A stretch of 64,000 nucleotides of DNA, from assembly GCF_000588875.1 (NCBI RefSeq), contig NZ_JEMV01000025.1:1-64000 (forward strand), written 5' to 3'. The stretch comes from Sphingobium sp. Ant17 (GTDB lineage Bacteria; Pseudomonadota; Alphaproteobacteria; Sphingomonadales; Sphingomonadaceae). Under the pieces are notes generated by a model. The model had not been told where the DNA came from, did no database searches, and saw only the letters and a list, made by a program, of their open reading frames with translations. How positions within the stretch are numbered: position 1 is the stretch's first letter; the number at the start of each line of letters is the position of its first letter. This document shows positions 16,756-26,890 of the stretch, piece after piece. The translations under genes and the position numbers were made by a program.

Positions 16756-19209
16756 TTATGCGACGCTATCCAGCGGTCGAGGTGCTAATAATCCGTCGAT
16801 TGCCAAGAGCAGTTCGTCCATACGGAATGGCTTGCGCAGCATGATGGCATTGCCGCCCATAACTGCGTCGATGGCATCGGTATCGGCAAAGCCGCTGGCG
16901 AACATGACAGGCAAGGATGGGCATGTCTGCGCGATCCTGGCGGCCAGTTCAGCACCATTCATCTCCGGCATGGCGAAGTCGATGATGGCGATGTCGACGG
17001 TTTGCGTGTCGAGCAGGGTCAGTGCGCTATTACCGTTGGCCGCCTCGACGACATGATGGCCGTGGCTTTCCAGCGCGCTTGCGACCATCGTCCGCACGCT
17101 GTCATCATCATCGACAAGGAGTATCCGCACCGCGCCATAGTCCGACACGGGCGCAAGGGCAGATGTCGGCAAGGTCGCAACCGGCTCGCGCGTCGTGCAA
17201 GGAAGCAACACGCGAACGGTTGTGCCTTCGCCAAGAGTACTTTCGAGCCGGACAGTGCCGCCGGCCTGCCGCGCGCTGCCATAGATTTGCGCGAGCCCCA
17301 GCCCCGTCCCCTTGCCCACCGCCTTGGTCGTGAAGAAGGGTTCCATGGCGCGGCGACAGGTGACGTCGTCCATCCCAGTGCCGGAATCGCGCACGGCGAT
17401 TTCGACATAATCATTATCGGCGATTTCGCTGTCGCCCGCTATGGTGCGGACATATGTCGAGATGGTGAGCGAACCGCCATGCGGCATAGCGTCGCGCGCG
17501 TTGATCGCCAAGTTGAGCACCATCATTTCCAGCTGTGTAGCGTCTGCCAGTACTGGTACGGGGTTGGGATTGAGCTGAAAATTGAGCTTGATCATCGGCC
17601 CTAGGGTGCGCGCTAGCAGGTCGTGCAAGGGCCGGATCACGTCGCATACCAATAGCGGCTGAAGTTGGATGCGTTGCGCGCGGGCGAAGGCGAGCAACTG
17701 CGCGGTCAGCTTGGCGCCGCGTTCGGCTGCGTCAAGCCCGCCCTGGGCGTAGCGCCGAACCCGGTCCAAGTCTTCGGGGCGACGCAGGATCAGGTCATAG
17801 GCTCCCACGATCGCTGCGAGCACATTGTTGAAATCATGGGCCATGCCCGATACGAGCTGGCCGATGGCTTCGAGCTTCTGGCTGTGTAGCAGGGCCTCTT
17901 GCGTATCGCGCAGTTCCCGCGTGCGCGCTTCGACCCGCCCTTCCAAGGTCGCGTTGAGTTCGCGCAACTGTTCTTCGACTGCGGCGCGTTCGATCACCAA
18001 CCGGGTGCGTTCGGCGATTTCCTCCATGAAGGCGGTATCGTCGCGATGCCAGGCGCGGGGACGGCGATCATTCAGATAGACAATGGTTTGCAGGCGGCCG
18101 TCACGGATGAAGGGAACGACGAGGATCGCGCGGGTATCGACCGATTTGGCGTCGGTGTGGATCTGTGTATCGTCGCTCAGCTCGGACCGGAACAGGTCAT
18201 CGATGACGATGGTCTGCCCCTTTTGGAGCGCTGCCACGATCTTGGGACCAAAGGCTTTGGCAGGATAACGGCCGAGCAAGGGCGGCGCGGCTCCATCTGT
18301 CCAGCAGATGTCATAATGGAAGATATCCTCGACCGGGTCGAGTTGGCCGTAGCCGGTCCGGGCGACGCCGAAATGCGTACCCATCAGCGCCGCGACTTCC
18401 TGCAAGGCTTCCTCGGTATTGCGGCCGCGCAGCACGTCGGCGATCTTGAGGCGCAAGGCGATGCGCGCCTCCCGCCGCGTGATATTCCGGAACAGCCTTT
18501 CGAGCCCTGCCGCCCCAAGCGCCAACAGCAGGATCAGGACCGTGACCGCACTGATCAACATGGCGAGATAGGTCTGCCCCAGATTGCCGCCACCGCCGGT
18601 CATGGTCATGCCGGTGTCGGCGGTGAAGATCGCCGCGCGCATGCCGACATAATGCATGCCGGCGACCGCCACACCCATGATAGTGGCAGCGACCAGCCGA
18701 TGCGACAGCTGATGATCGCGAGCAGCGAGCCACATCGCGGCGGTGGCCGCACCAACAGCGATCAGGACGGAAAGCAAGAGCCACGAGCGATCATAGCTGA
18801 GCGTCGCTGCCATATGCATCGCTGCCATGCCCAGATAGTGCATCCCCAGCACACCCGCGCTGATCAAAAGCCCCGCCGCCATCACCCGCATAGGGGATAT
18901 GGCCGACCTGCTCACCACCCAAAATCCAGCCCAGGTGAACGTCAAGGCCAGCACCAACGACAATAGGGTGAGCGCCAGATCATAGCGCATCACCAGGCCC
19001 GGCATGGTGAAAGCCAGCATCGCGACGAAATGCATCGACCAGATGCCACCGCCCAGGGCAATGGCGGCGGCCGTGACCCACATATCCCGCATCCAGCCGC
19101 GCGACGTCCGCATGCGGGTTGCAAGGCTCAGGGCCGTGAACGACGCGAACATGGCGATCAGGATCGATAGGATGACCAGAAACATGTCGTGAGTGCCGTG
19201 CATCATCAT
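16756..19209 (-). CDS. MHYT-domain hybrid histidine kinase/response regulator
   Basis: An 817-aa membrane sensor. The N-terminal seven-helix MHYT domain has three motif copies (SMHFVAML, GMHYLGMAAM, GMHYVGMRAA), thought to bind a metal and sense oxygen, CO or NO. It is followed by a GAF-like domain (about residues 265-425), a coiled coil, HisKA with SGMAHDFNNVLA, HATPase with NLAINARDAMPHGG and GTGLGLAQIYG, and a receiver domain with Asp in IIDFAMPEM and Lys in LRKPF. ATG 19209 is the first of three consecutive Met codons and has only a weak ribosome site. The gene converges on the KaiC-associated kinase with 21 bp between stops; the HATPase and receiver segments of the two kinases are similar. 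Confidence 0.93.
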   Translation of the reverse strand: MMMHGTHDMFLVILSILIAMFASFTALSLATRMRTSRGWMRDMWVTAAAIALGGGIWSMHFVAMLAFTMPGLVMRYDLALTLLSLVLALTFTWAGFWVVSRSAISPMRVMAAGLLISAGVLGMHYLGMAAMHMAATLSYDRSWLLLSVLIAVGAATAAMWLAARDHQLSHRLVAATIMGVAVAGMHYVGMRAAIFTADTGMTMTGGGGNLGQTYLAMLISAVTVLILLLALGAAGLERLFRNITRREARIALRLKIADVLRGRNTEEALQEVAALMGTHFGVARTGYGQLDPVEDIFHYDICWTDGAAPPLLGRYPAKAFGPKIVAALQKGQTIVIDDLFRSELSDDTQIHTDAKSVDTRAILVVPFIRDGRLQTIVYLNDRRPRAWHRDDTAFMEEIAERTRLVIERAAVEEQLRELNATLEGRVEARTRELRDTQEALLHSQKLEAIGQLVSGMAHDFNNVLAAIVGAYDLILRRPEDLDRVRRYAQGGLDAAERGAKLTAQLLAFARAQRIQLQPLLVCDVIRPLHDLLARTLGPMIKLNFQLNPNPVPVLADATQLEMMVLNLAINARDAMPHGGSLTISTYVRTIAGDSEIADNDYVEIAVRDSGTGMDDVTCRRAMEPFFTTKAVGKGTGLGLAQIYGSARQAGGTVRLESTLGEGTTVRVLLPCTTREPVATLPTSALAPVSDYGAVRILLVDDDDSVRTMVASALESHGHHVVEAANGNSALTLLDTQTVDIAIIDFAMPEMNGAELAARIAQTCPSLPVMFASGFADTDAIDAVMGGNAIMLRKPFRMDELLLAIDGLLAPRPLDSVA

Positions 19210-19314
19210 GGGCGATCTAGTCTCATAGGCGGTCAAACAGCGCAACAACCTGGATTTTCATATCGACCGAAAATGCCGATGCTGTAGTCTTTGCCCAAAG
19301 ATTTCATCATCCCT

Positions 19315-20427
19315 TTAGATTTCTGCAGACAGCGCATGGATGGGCAGGAGGGCCGCACCCAATGTGATGGGAGAACCGCCCAGGCTGGACACCTGCACCG
19401 GCGGGCGTCGGTGCCCGAACATGGTGACCAGATCGGCGCGATCCAGACGATCGGCAAGGCCGTCGAGAATGGAGCGCGGCAAAGTGCCCGCCAGCATGAT
19501 CGCGCCGGGATCGAACCAGGCAAAGGCGGAGTTGCACACGATTTCCAGCTGCCGTGCGGCGCGATCAAGCCAGGTTTCGATAATGGGAGCCTGGTCGGCG
19601 GCATCGAAATCAATTTGTGTAACAGAGGAAATGTCGCAACCGCCCGCTCGCAGGGTAGCGAGCAGGTCCAGCGGACTGGGGCGCGGCCGATCGCCAGGAA
19701 ACAAGGCGCCAATTTCGCCCGCTGCACCAAATTGCCCGCGCACAAGGCGACCATCCAAAATCACGCCAGCGCCGATGCCGAACCCGAGCAGCAATATGAC
19801 CATGGAGGAAAGATCCCGGACCAGGCCGCCGAGATAATATTCGGCGATCGCCGCAGCGTTGGCGTCATTCTCCATCCACAGCGGCCAGGCCAATTCAGCG
19901 GCGAATATGTCGTGCAACGGCGCGTCCCGCCAATCGGGGAGGACATCGACCACGGCCCACCGGTCGCCCGCCAGCGAAAGCGCCGGGCCAGGGACGGCGA
20001 TGCCGATTCCCAGCATCCTTTGTCCGAGCAGACCGTGGCGATCGACCAGCATGTGGGTTATGCGGCGAACCTTGTGCGCAAACGCCTTCGGGTCGAGCGG
20101 CTCGGTCGCTTCATGATGGGTCGTGATCGTGGTGCCGGTGAAATCCACCAGCGCAATTTCGATCAACCCCTTATGCGCGGTGGCCCCGACCGCATATCCC
20201 CCGCGCGCGGCCAAGCGGAGCGGGATGGCCGGCCTGCCCCGGCGCTGCACATCGACGTCGGGAATTTCCTCGACCAGGCCCAGCGCCAGCAGATCGCGGG
20301 ATAGCCGGGTCAGCGCCGTACCGCTGATTTCGAGCGCGCCCGACAGCGCCGATCGCGACAGCGGGCCAGACTTGCGCAGCCGTTGAAGGATGCGGCGCTG
20401 GTCCTTGTCGATGGAGGGAAATTGCAT
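19315..20427 (-). CDS. ROK family transcriptional regulator
   Basis: A 370-aa protein. An N-terminal winged helix-turn-helix (RILQRLRKSGPLSRSALSGA, about residues 12-31) is fused to a ROK sugar-kinase-like domain with GIGIAVPGP, WMENDANAAAIAEYYLGG and FGIGAGVILDG. The cysteine cluster of ROK kinases is missing (the equivalent region reads FGAAGEIGALFPGDRPR), which fits a regulator without kinase activity. It is divergent from a TonB receptor gene and probably controls it, with the sugar or sugar phosphate acting as inducer. Confidence 0.9.
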   Translation of the reverse strand: MQFPSIDKDQRRILQRLRKSGPLSRSALSGALEISGTALTRLSRDLLALGLVEEIPDVDVQRRGRPAIPLRLAARGGYAVGATAHKGLIEIALVDFTGTTITTHHEATEPLDPKAFAHKVRRITHMLVDRHGLLGQRMLGIGIAVPGPALSLAGDRWAVVDVLPDWRDAPLHDIFAAELAWPLWMENDANAAAIAEYYLGGLVRDLSSMVILLLGFGIGAGVILDGRLVRGQFGAAGEIGALFPGDRPRPSPLDLLATLRAGGCDISSVTQIDFDAADQAPIIETWLDRAARQLEIVCNSAFAWFDPGAIMLAGTLPRSILDGLADRLDRADLVTMFGHRRPPVQVSSLGGSPITLGAALLPIHALSAEI

Positions 20428-20562
20428 GGCCTGCCCTTCGTCATACCGGCCCAGCAGCCGGATCAGAGGCGCGCTAAGCGGATTTATTTATTTTCACAAC
20501 AATAATTAAAAACGTCATGTTCATCGACCACGGGCCGCTCGACCACAACAGAGGGGCTTCTC
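20428..20562. promoter_or_regulatory. Divergent promoter/operator region, ROK regulator and TonB receptor
   Basis: A 135-bp intergenic region with an AT-rich core (20482-20512) that contrasts with the GC-rich surroundings. It holds an imperfect inverted repeat TTATT-N12-AATAA (20484-20505). NagC/Mlc-type ROK repressors bind AT-rich sites with TTATT/AATAA-like arms, so this is the likely operator. No exact promoter hexamers were assigned. Confidence 0.4.
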
Positions 20563-23063
20563 ATGATCAAGACCGTTTTTGCCACCGGCACCGCCCTTGC
20601 GGCGCTGTGTTCCACTTTCCTTACGCCCGCCTTCGCGCAGGATGCCGTCCCCGCCGAACAGGCGGCCGAACTGGGCGGCGAGCAGAGCGACATTATCGTC
20701 ACCGGTTCGACCCGCGCCCAGCGTCGCTTCGACGTATCCTACGCGATCAACACGATCTCGGCCGAGGACGTGGAGAAGATCGCACCCGTCAACTTCGCCG
20801 ATCTGATCGGCCAGCTGCCAGGCTTCCAGACCGAAATCACCGGCGGCGAAGTGCAGAATATCTATCGTATCCGCGGCCTGCCCAATGATGGTGGCTTTGT
20901 AAGCTTCCAGCAGGATGGCCTGCCGCTCTTCCACGAAAATGACGGCGTCTTCTTCCGCGGGGATGCCATTTTGAAGCAAGACCTGATGACCGACCATGTC
21001 GAGGTCGTGCGCGGCGGCCCTGCCCCGGTCTATGCCAGCTATTCGGGCGCGATCATCAACGCGATCACCGTGACGGGCAGCGATACGCCGCGCGGCAAGG
21101 CGCAAGTGACGCTGGGCGATACCGGCCTCTATCGGCTGGATGCCTATCAGGCCGGACCGCTGGGCGAAAATACCTATTATGCGATTGGCGGCTTCCTGCG
21201 TCAGCATGATGGCTATCGGGACAATGGTTTCCCCAACGACAAGGGCGGCCAGATCCGCGCCAACATCAAGCATGATCTGGACAATGGCTCGATCAAGCTG
21301 AGCCTCAACTATGTCAACGATCACAACGTCTTCTATCTGCCGATCCCGACGGCGGACCCGCGCGACCCCAGCGTTTCGCTGAACAAATATATCGACTTTT
21401 TCGAAGGGACGATGAACTCGCCCGCGCTGCGCAACGTCAATTTGAAATATCGCGATGGCGCAGGCGTGATCCAGAGCGGCACAAGTGATCTGGCCGATGG
21501 CCGCCACATGCAGATGATCAACATCGGCGCGCAATATGAAGCCGAATTCGACGGCTGGCTGGTGTCGGCCAAGGCCGGCTACACCCAGGGCCAGCTGGAT
21601 TTCACCGCCTTCTATTCGACCACCAACCCAACGACCCTGACCGCCTTCCTGGATGCCGGTGGCACCAACAGCATCCGCAACCGGGCGAACACCGCCTTCG
21701 GCACGGCCAGCCGCTTCGGCCTCACGCTGGCGGGGACCAACACCGTTTATGACCCTGACACCGCCTCTGGCCTGATCATGCAGGGCCAGTATCGCGACAT
21801 TCATTCCAAATATTATTCGGCGCAGGGCAATTTCTCGGTCGCCAAGAAGTTCGATACCGGCATCGGCAGCCACGACATCAAGCTTGGCCTGTACACCAGC
21901 GCCTATGGCGAAAGCAGCCGCACCACGTTTCAGAATTACCTGATCGAAGTGGCAGGACAGCCGCGCACGCTCGACCTGGTTGCCTATAATGCGGCGGGCA
22001 CCGAAATCGGCCGCGTCACCGACAATGGCGTGCTCAACTATGCCGCGACACTCAACCAGGGCGATTCGGACGCCACCATGTTCGCGCTCTATGCCAACGA
22101 CACGTGGGAGATCATTCCCGGCCTGCGCATCGACGCCGGCGTCCGTCACGAACGTTACAGCTATAAGGGCTGGGCGGCGCTGACCGAACAGGTCAATCTG
22201 GGCGATACCACGACATTGGCCGACGACACCACGCGCGGTTTCAGCGGCGTCATCGTCAATTCCAAGCTGAAGCCTAACGTCACCAACTGGACGGTCGGCG
22301 CAAATTATGACTTCAGCCAGAATGTCGGCGTCTATGGCCGCGCGTCGCATCTGGAGACCCCGCCCAATGTCCAGACGGTGATGAGCATCAATCCCACGAT
22401 CATCACCACGGTCGCGACCAGTTTGAGGTCGGGTTGAAGTTGGCCTCGGGCCGTTCCTACCTTTATGTCACGGGCTTCTATACCAATTTCGATCCGCTGA
22501 ACGCCTCGTTCCTCGCCTTCGACCCGACGACGGGCCGCAACGACGTGAACATTCCCTTTATCGGCGAAGCCCAGGTCAAGGGCGTAGAGTTCGACGCATC
22601 AGTCGCGGTCACCCCCTGGTTTTCGCTCAACGGGGCACTGACGATCAGCGACCCGAAATATAAGAACTTCCAGAGCGCGACCGGTGCGGACCCGGAACAG
22701 GCCGAGGGCAACCAGATCGTCCGCCAGCCGAAGATTTATGGCAATATCCGTCCGAGCTTCGACTTCCAGACGGGCGAGACGGATATCTCGGTCTATGGCC
22801 GCTACACCTATATGGGTAAGCGTTTCGTCGATCTGTACAACAACACCGCCCTGCCCGCTTATGGCACGATCGGTGCGGGCGTGACGGCGCGCCATGGCAG
22901 CTGGCAGATGCAGATTGTGGGCGACAATCTGTTCAATGCCCATGGCCTGACCGAAGGTAACACCCGCACTGACTCCCTGAGTGGTCAGGGCAGCGCGGAA
23001 GCCATTTACGGTCGGCCGATCTTTGGCCGCAACTTCCGCTTCGTCATCAGCAAGTCCTGGTAA
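20563..23063 (+). CDS. TonB-dependent outer-membrane receptor (frameshifted once)
   Basis: About 833 aa if one base is restored. A signal peptide ends at AFAQ/DAV, a TonB-box-like DIIVTGST follows, then the plug (INTISAEDVEKI, GQLPGF, YRIRGLPND, VEVVRGGPAPVYA) and a long beta barrel ending in Trp (FVISKSW). The first frame stops at 22437 after TTVATSLRSG. The expected barrel sequence FEVGLKLASGRSYLY continues in the other frame, consistent with a missing C at about 22418-22420 (CCC read as CC gives VATQFEVGLK). It imports a substrate across the outer membrane using TonB energy. It is divergent from the ROK regulator and overlaps the next gene (TAATG). The ligand is probably a carbohydrate but this is not provable from sequence. 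Confidence 0.88.
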
Positions 23064-24241
23064 TGAGGGGGAACGTAGCACGGACGGCGACTCTGGTCGC
23101 CGCTATGGCTGCGGTTATGTTCGCGACGGTCCCGGCGCAAGCCGGGGCCGTTCGCGACGTCGTGACCGAACGGCTTTCGCAGCGGCTTTTTCCACTTCTG
23201 GACGGGACGGGGCGAGACCCGGCTGCTGTTCGGGCACTGATATCCAGGTCCGGCATGACCGCCTTGCTGGACGGTCGGCGGCAGCGTGTCGCTGGCTGCG
23301 CGCAGGATATGTTCTGCGTTGCCCAGGCGCTGATCTGGACGGAATCGGAGGTCGACACCTTGGCCAAGGCCATCCCCGCGCCAGCGGGCCTGAACACGCC
23401 CGACGATGGAGTGGCAGCGCAAGCCCGGCGCGAGATCGAGGGCATCAATATAATATTGCGCACCTATGGCCTGGGCCATCCTGCCGCCTATGCCGAGATT
23501 GACGGGGCCGGTACGATCGACCCCCGGGAACGCCAGTCCCGGCTTCAGGCCGCCTATTGGCTGTCACGCACCCCACGGATCGCGTCGGCGCAGGCGCTTG
23601 ACCCGAGCATCGACTATGCACTCGCCTTGCTGGACGGCAGCGACCGGGCCGACGCGATCGGCTTCGAACCGCTGACAGGCGGCGCGAATGCAGCCGCCAT
23701 GGCACGCGCGAAAAAGCTCGACTGGAGCCGCTATCGCTATTCCGCGCTGATCGTCACGGGCGTAGGGCCAGAGGTGCCGGACATGGCGATCAGCCCCTTT
23801 GGCAAATATCATCTTCGGCTGGCCGCCAGCCGCTTTGCTCAGGGGGACGCCCCCTTCATCATCGTGACGGGAGGCAAGGCGCATCCCCGCGCAACGCGCT
23901 TTGCCGAGGCCGAGCAGATGCGCAACGCGCTGATCGAACGCTATGGCGTTCCGGCCAACGCGATCCTGATCGAACCCTATGCCCGGCATACGACCACCAA
24001 TTTGCGCAATGCGACGCGCCTGTTGATGGCAATGGATGCCCCGATGGATCGCGATGCGGTTATCGTCAGCAACCCCGGCCAGAGCGCTTCGATCGAAAGC
24101 CCGCAGTTCGTCACACGCAACCAGCGGGAGCTTGGCTATCAGCCAGGGCAAGTCGGCCGCCGCCTGTCGCCCACGCAATTGCTGTTTCGCCCGTCCCGCG
24201 CATCGGCGCGGGTCGACCCGCGCGACCCCCTCGACCCCTGA
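23063..24241 (+). CDS. YdcF/SanA-like DUF218 family protein, exported
   Basis: A 392-aa protein. A signal peptide (about residues 1-27, ending VPAQA/GAV) is followed by an alpha-helical N-terminal region and then a DUF218 core: YSALIVTGVGPE, FIIVTGGKAHP, EAEQMRNALIERYGVP and HTTTNLRNATRLL. These are the conserved segments of YdcF/SanA/ElyC-type proteins, a Rossmann-like family linked to envelope functions. The ATG overlaps the TonB receptor stop (TAATG), so the two are translationally coupled. The biochemical role is unknown; a periplasmic location is likely. Confidence 0.8.
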   Translation: MRGNVARTATLVAAMAAVMFATVPAQAGAVRDVVTERLSQRLFPLLDGTGRDPAAVRALISRSGMTALLDGRRQRVAGCAQDMFCVAQALIWTESEVDTLAKAIPAPAGLNTPDDGVAAQARREIEGINIILRTYGLGHPAAYAEIDGAGTIDPRERQSRLQAAYWLSRTPRIASAQALDPSIDYALALLDGSDRADAIGFEPLTGGANAAAMARAKKLDWSRYRYSALIVTGVGPEVPDMAISPFGKYHLRLAASRFAQGDAPFIIVTGGKAHPRATRFAEAEQMRNALIERYGVPANAILIEPYARHTTTNLRNATRLLMAMDAPMDRDAVIVSNPGQSASIESPQFVTRNQRELGYQPGQVGRRLSPTQLLFRPSRASARVDPRDPLDP

Positions 24242-24257
24242 TTTCGGAGCCAAGACG

Positions 24258-25247
24258 ATGCGACCCCTTCTCCTTGCCCTCACCACGATCAGCGCGCTGG
24301 CGTTGCATCCGACCGCCGCCCATGCTTGGGGCCAGACCGCCCATGCCGTGATCGATCGTGCGGCGATAGAGGCCATCCCGGATGATGGCCCCGTCTTTCT
24401 GCGCAAGCATGTCGACTATATCGCGCGCTCGGCCTCACTGCCCGATAGCTGGCGGGGTGACGCGGAAAATTTCTCCAAGATGGATGAAGACCCCAATCAT
24501 GGCTGGTTTCGGGAACAATTCACTTTCGTAAACCCCATCCCGAGATCACGCCACGAATTCGTCCTAGCGCTCTACAAACACTATCAGACGATCAAGGACA
24601 GCGATCCGCAGACCGCGCAGCGGACCAATGTGCGCTGGACAGGCACCCTACCCTATGCGGCGATGGAGGCCTATGAACGGTTGATCACTTGCATGCGCTA
24701 TGTCCGCAAGGCCCAGGCCGAAGGTGGCGATGCGTCGATCCCCGAACAACATTGCGCCTTTCAGGTCATACGCCTGGGCCATTATATCGGCGATGGGGCG
24801 CAGCCGCACCATGACTCGATCCATTCCGACGGATGGCGCGGCGATAATCCCAAGGGCTACACCACCGATCGGTCCGTTCATGGCCGGTTCGAAAGCCAAT
24901 TCGTCGATGGCATGGGCCTGACCACGGCGGACATCGCGCCGCGCATCGGCGCACCGCGCCGCCAGAGCGGCGACATGTTCGACGCGGTGCTGGGCTTCCT
25001 GAACAAAGCGGGCGACATGGTGGAAGATCTCTACAAGCTGGAGAAACGCGACGGCTTTGCCGATTTCGCCGACAAGGATGTGCGCGCGTTCGTCTATGAC
25101 CGGACCACGGCCGGAGCCGCGATGCTGCGCGACATGCTGTGTCGCGCCTGGGCCGAAAGCGCCTCGCCGCCAGCCAAAATTACCCCATCGCCGCTTGATG
25201 CCAACAATCCCCGTTTCAACCCGGAAACCGGGTCGGCACCGGGCTGA
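24258..25247 (+). CDS. S1/P1-like nuclease (zinc-dependent phosphodiesterase fold), exported
   Basis: A 329-aa protein. A signal peptide is cleaved before Trp (AAHA/WGQTAH), and the mature N-terminal Trp plus following His match the zinc-ligating start of S1/P1 nucleases and phospholipase C. Further candidate ligands are Asp in ASLPDSWRGD, LGHYIGDGAQPHHDS and HGRFESQFVD. The family cleaves single-stranded nucleic acids or removes 3'-phosphates in the periplasm or outside the cell. ATG 24258 is set by GGAG 9 nt upstream and by the signal peptide. It is 16 bp downstream of the YdcF-like gene, so it belongs to the same transcript. Confidence 0.75.
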   Translation: MRPLLLALTTISALALHPTAAHAWGQTAHAVIDRAAIEAIPDDGPVFLRKHVDYIARSASLPDSWRGDAENFSKMDEDPNHGWFREQFTFVNPIPRSRHEFVLALYKHYQTIKDSDPQTAQRTNVRWTGTLPYAAMEAYERLITCMRYVRKAQAEGGDASIPEQHCAFQVIRLGHYIGDGAQPHHDSIHSDGWRGDNPKGYTTDRSVHGRFESQFVDGMGLTTADIAPRIGAPRRQSGDMFDAVLGFLNKAGDMVEDLYKLEKRDGFADFADKDVRAFVYDRTTAGAAMLRDMLCRAWAESASPPAKITPSPLDANNPRFNPETGSAPG

Positions 25248-25257
25248 ACGATCGCGG

Positions 25258-26652
25258 TTACCGAAACGCGCGCTTGCTCCTATATGCCAAGGCACGGAGC
25301 AAGCGCGCATGGCGGTCGTGGCTGATCTCGCTGACGCGCATCAACCATATCGCACCGAAGCTGCCGACCACGGGTATGCCCAATCCCATGACCAGCATCC
25401 CCGTCTGGACAGACGCAGGCTGGCTGGCATCGGGCGCATAGCCAAGCCAGCCGAGCGTCCAGCCGATCAGCGCGGTGGAGGCGGCGCCGCTTGCCTTCAC
25501 CACCACCAGGTAGAAAGCGAACAGTCCGGTTTCGAACCGGCGATGGTGATGCCAGGCAACGAAATCGACGGCATCCGCCAGCAAGCCCCAAGGCAGCATG
25601 AAGATGCTGGCGAAGCCGAAGCCGATCAGCATTGCGCACGCGATCAGGGCGTTGGGCGAGGCGAGGGACAGAGCGAACAACGCTATGCCGATGATGGCGA
25701 CGGCATGACCCGCCGCCAGCAGGGCGGTCTTGCTGAAACGGCCGGTCATCGATGTCCAGACGAGCACGCCCAGAAACTGGCCAATCGTCAGCCCCAGCAG
25801 CAGCATTTTTACCAGATCAGGGCGTTGGATCACATAAGTGCCGATGTATAAAAGCATCCTGCCGAACATCGGCATGGCAAATCCCGTGATGAAGGCGAGC
25901 AGCGCCAGCGCGATGATCAAGGGGTCGCGTAGCGGTATGGCAATGCCGTCCCCCGCAATCGCCGGATTATCTGGCCGCGTTGCTTCGCTGGCCGAAGCCA
26001 ACGCGCTCAGGATCATCGTCACGGCAAACAGGATGCAGGCGATGACCCCGGTCATGGCAAGGCGGTCGAAGTCCCCGGTTCGCCCCGCGGCCTGCACCAT
26101 AGGCGCAAGGATGATCGCAATCGCCAGCGAACTGATCGTACTGAAGAACAGCCGATAGCCCGACACGCGACCCCGCGATCGGCTGTCCGAGGTTACCCGC
26201 GCCATCAGCGCATTATGCGGCACATCGATCACCGCATAGGCCCCACGAAACAGCAGCAGCCCGGCGGCCACGATCCAAAGATCGCGCACGCCCAGGGCTG
26301 GCAGTGCGTAGAGCAAGGCGAAGGCCGCGCCGCAGGGAATGGCGGCCGCCGCAACCATCCAGCGATAACCTCGCCCGGCGCGACGAAGGCGAATAACCAG
26401 CTTTGCCGCCAACAGATCAAAGACGAGATCACCCAGCACCGCGACCAGCATCAAGGAACCAGCGCTTGTCGGCGATTGGCCGAGCAGGTCGGTCAGGAGA
26501 AACAGGATGGTAAGATCAGCTCCAGAAAAGAGCAGCGCCTTGCCCATGTTGCCAGAGGAATAAGCGAGCAATCGACCTTCGCGCCCCGCCCGTTCGCGCA
26601 GCAATGCCCGCCGGTGCAGGCTCTGCGTTGAGGCTCGCGACGATGTCAGCAC
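25258..26652 (-). CDS. MFS transporter, GPH (glycoside/pentoside/hexuronide)-like
   Basis: A 464-aa protein with about 12 transmembrane helices. The N-terminal LLAYSSGNMGKALLFSGADLTILFLLTDLLG is typical of cation-coupled sugar symporters of the GPH group. The start is taken as GTG 26652; a shorter start at the internal ATG before GKALLF is less likely because it would lose part of the first conserved segment. It converges on the nuclease gene (10 bp) and is divergent from the LacI-type regulator at 26891, so it may be the inner-membrane sugar permease for the LacI-controlled locus. A 13-bp inverted repeat lies inside its last codons. Confidence 0.8.
   Translation of the reverse strand: MLTSSRASTQSLHRRALLRERAGREGRLLAYSSGNMGKALLFSGADLTILFLLTDLLGQSPTSAGSLMLVAVLGDLVFDLLAAKLVIRLRRAGRGYRWMVAAAAIPCGAAFALLYALPALGVRDLWIVAAGLLLFRGAYAVIDVPHNALMARVTSDSRSRGRVSGYRLFFSTISSLAIAIILAPMVQAAGRTGDFDRLAMTGVIACILFAVTMILSALASASEATRPDNPAIAGDGIAIPLRDPLIIALALLAFITGFAMPMFGRMLLYIGTYVIQRPDLVKMLLLGLTIGQFLGVLVWTSMTGRFSKTALLAAGHAVAIIGIALFALSLASPNALIACAMLIGFGFASIFMLPWGLLADAVDFVAWHHHRRFETGLFAFYLVVVKASGAASTALIGWTLGWLGYAPDASQPASVQTGMLVMGLGIPVVGSFGAIWLMRVSEISHDRHARLLRALAYRSKRAFR
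25268..25308. terminator. 13-bp perfect inverted repeat at a convergent gene junction
   Basis: GCGCGCTTGCTCC (25268-25280) pairs perfectly with 25296-25308 around a 15-nt loop. It begins 20 bp after the nuclease stop and lies within the 3' end of the opposing MFS gene. No T-run follows on either strand, so it is either a Rho-type or weak bidirectional terminator, or an mRNA-stabilising hairpin. Confidence 0.45.
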
Positions 26653-26890
26653 ATTGTGTCCGCTTAACCCATGCCTGCACGCGGATGCGCCGACATTCCG
26701 GGGACGGCGCCTAGTGGCGCACTCTTACAGTTTGGAGACTCTCGCGACTCTCGCGCGTGAGAGAGCAAGGCCACCGGCAGGGCAGGAAACCGCCATTTGC
26801 GCCGATCCGCCAAATCGCCCTATAGCCAAATACCTGTAACGGGAAGACGAGACCCGGAATCATGTGTGGCGGTCGATTTGGGATATGTGG
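26653..26890. promoter_or_regulatory. Divergent region between MFS and LacI-type regulator, with repeats
   Basis: A 238-bp non-coding gap. It contains two tandem copies of GACTCTCGC (26737-26754) followed by an inverted partner (GCGTGAGAG, 26755-26763), so CTCTCGCG/CGTGAGAG forms a near-palindrome at 26748-26763. This could be an operator for the MFS or for autoregulation. It differs from the GCAAACGTTTGC sites found downstream. Confidence 0.4.

Noticed and set aside
20521..22350. 609-codon antisense open frame opposite the TonB receptor
   Set aside because: The plus strand encodes a recognisable receptor; the antisense product has no domain or ribosome site.
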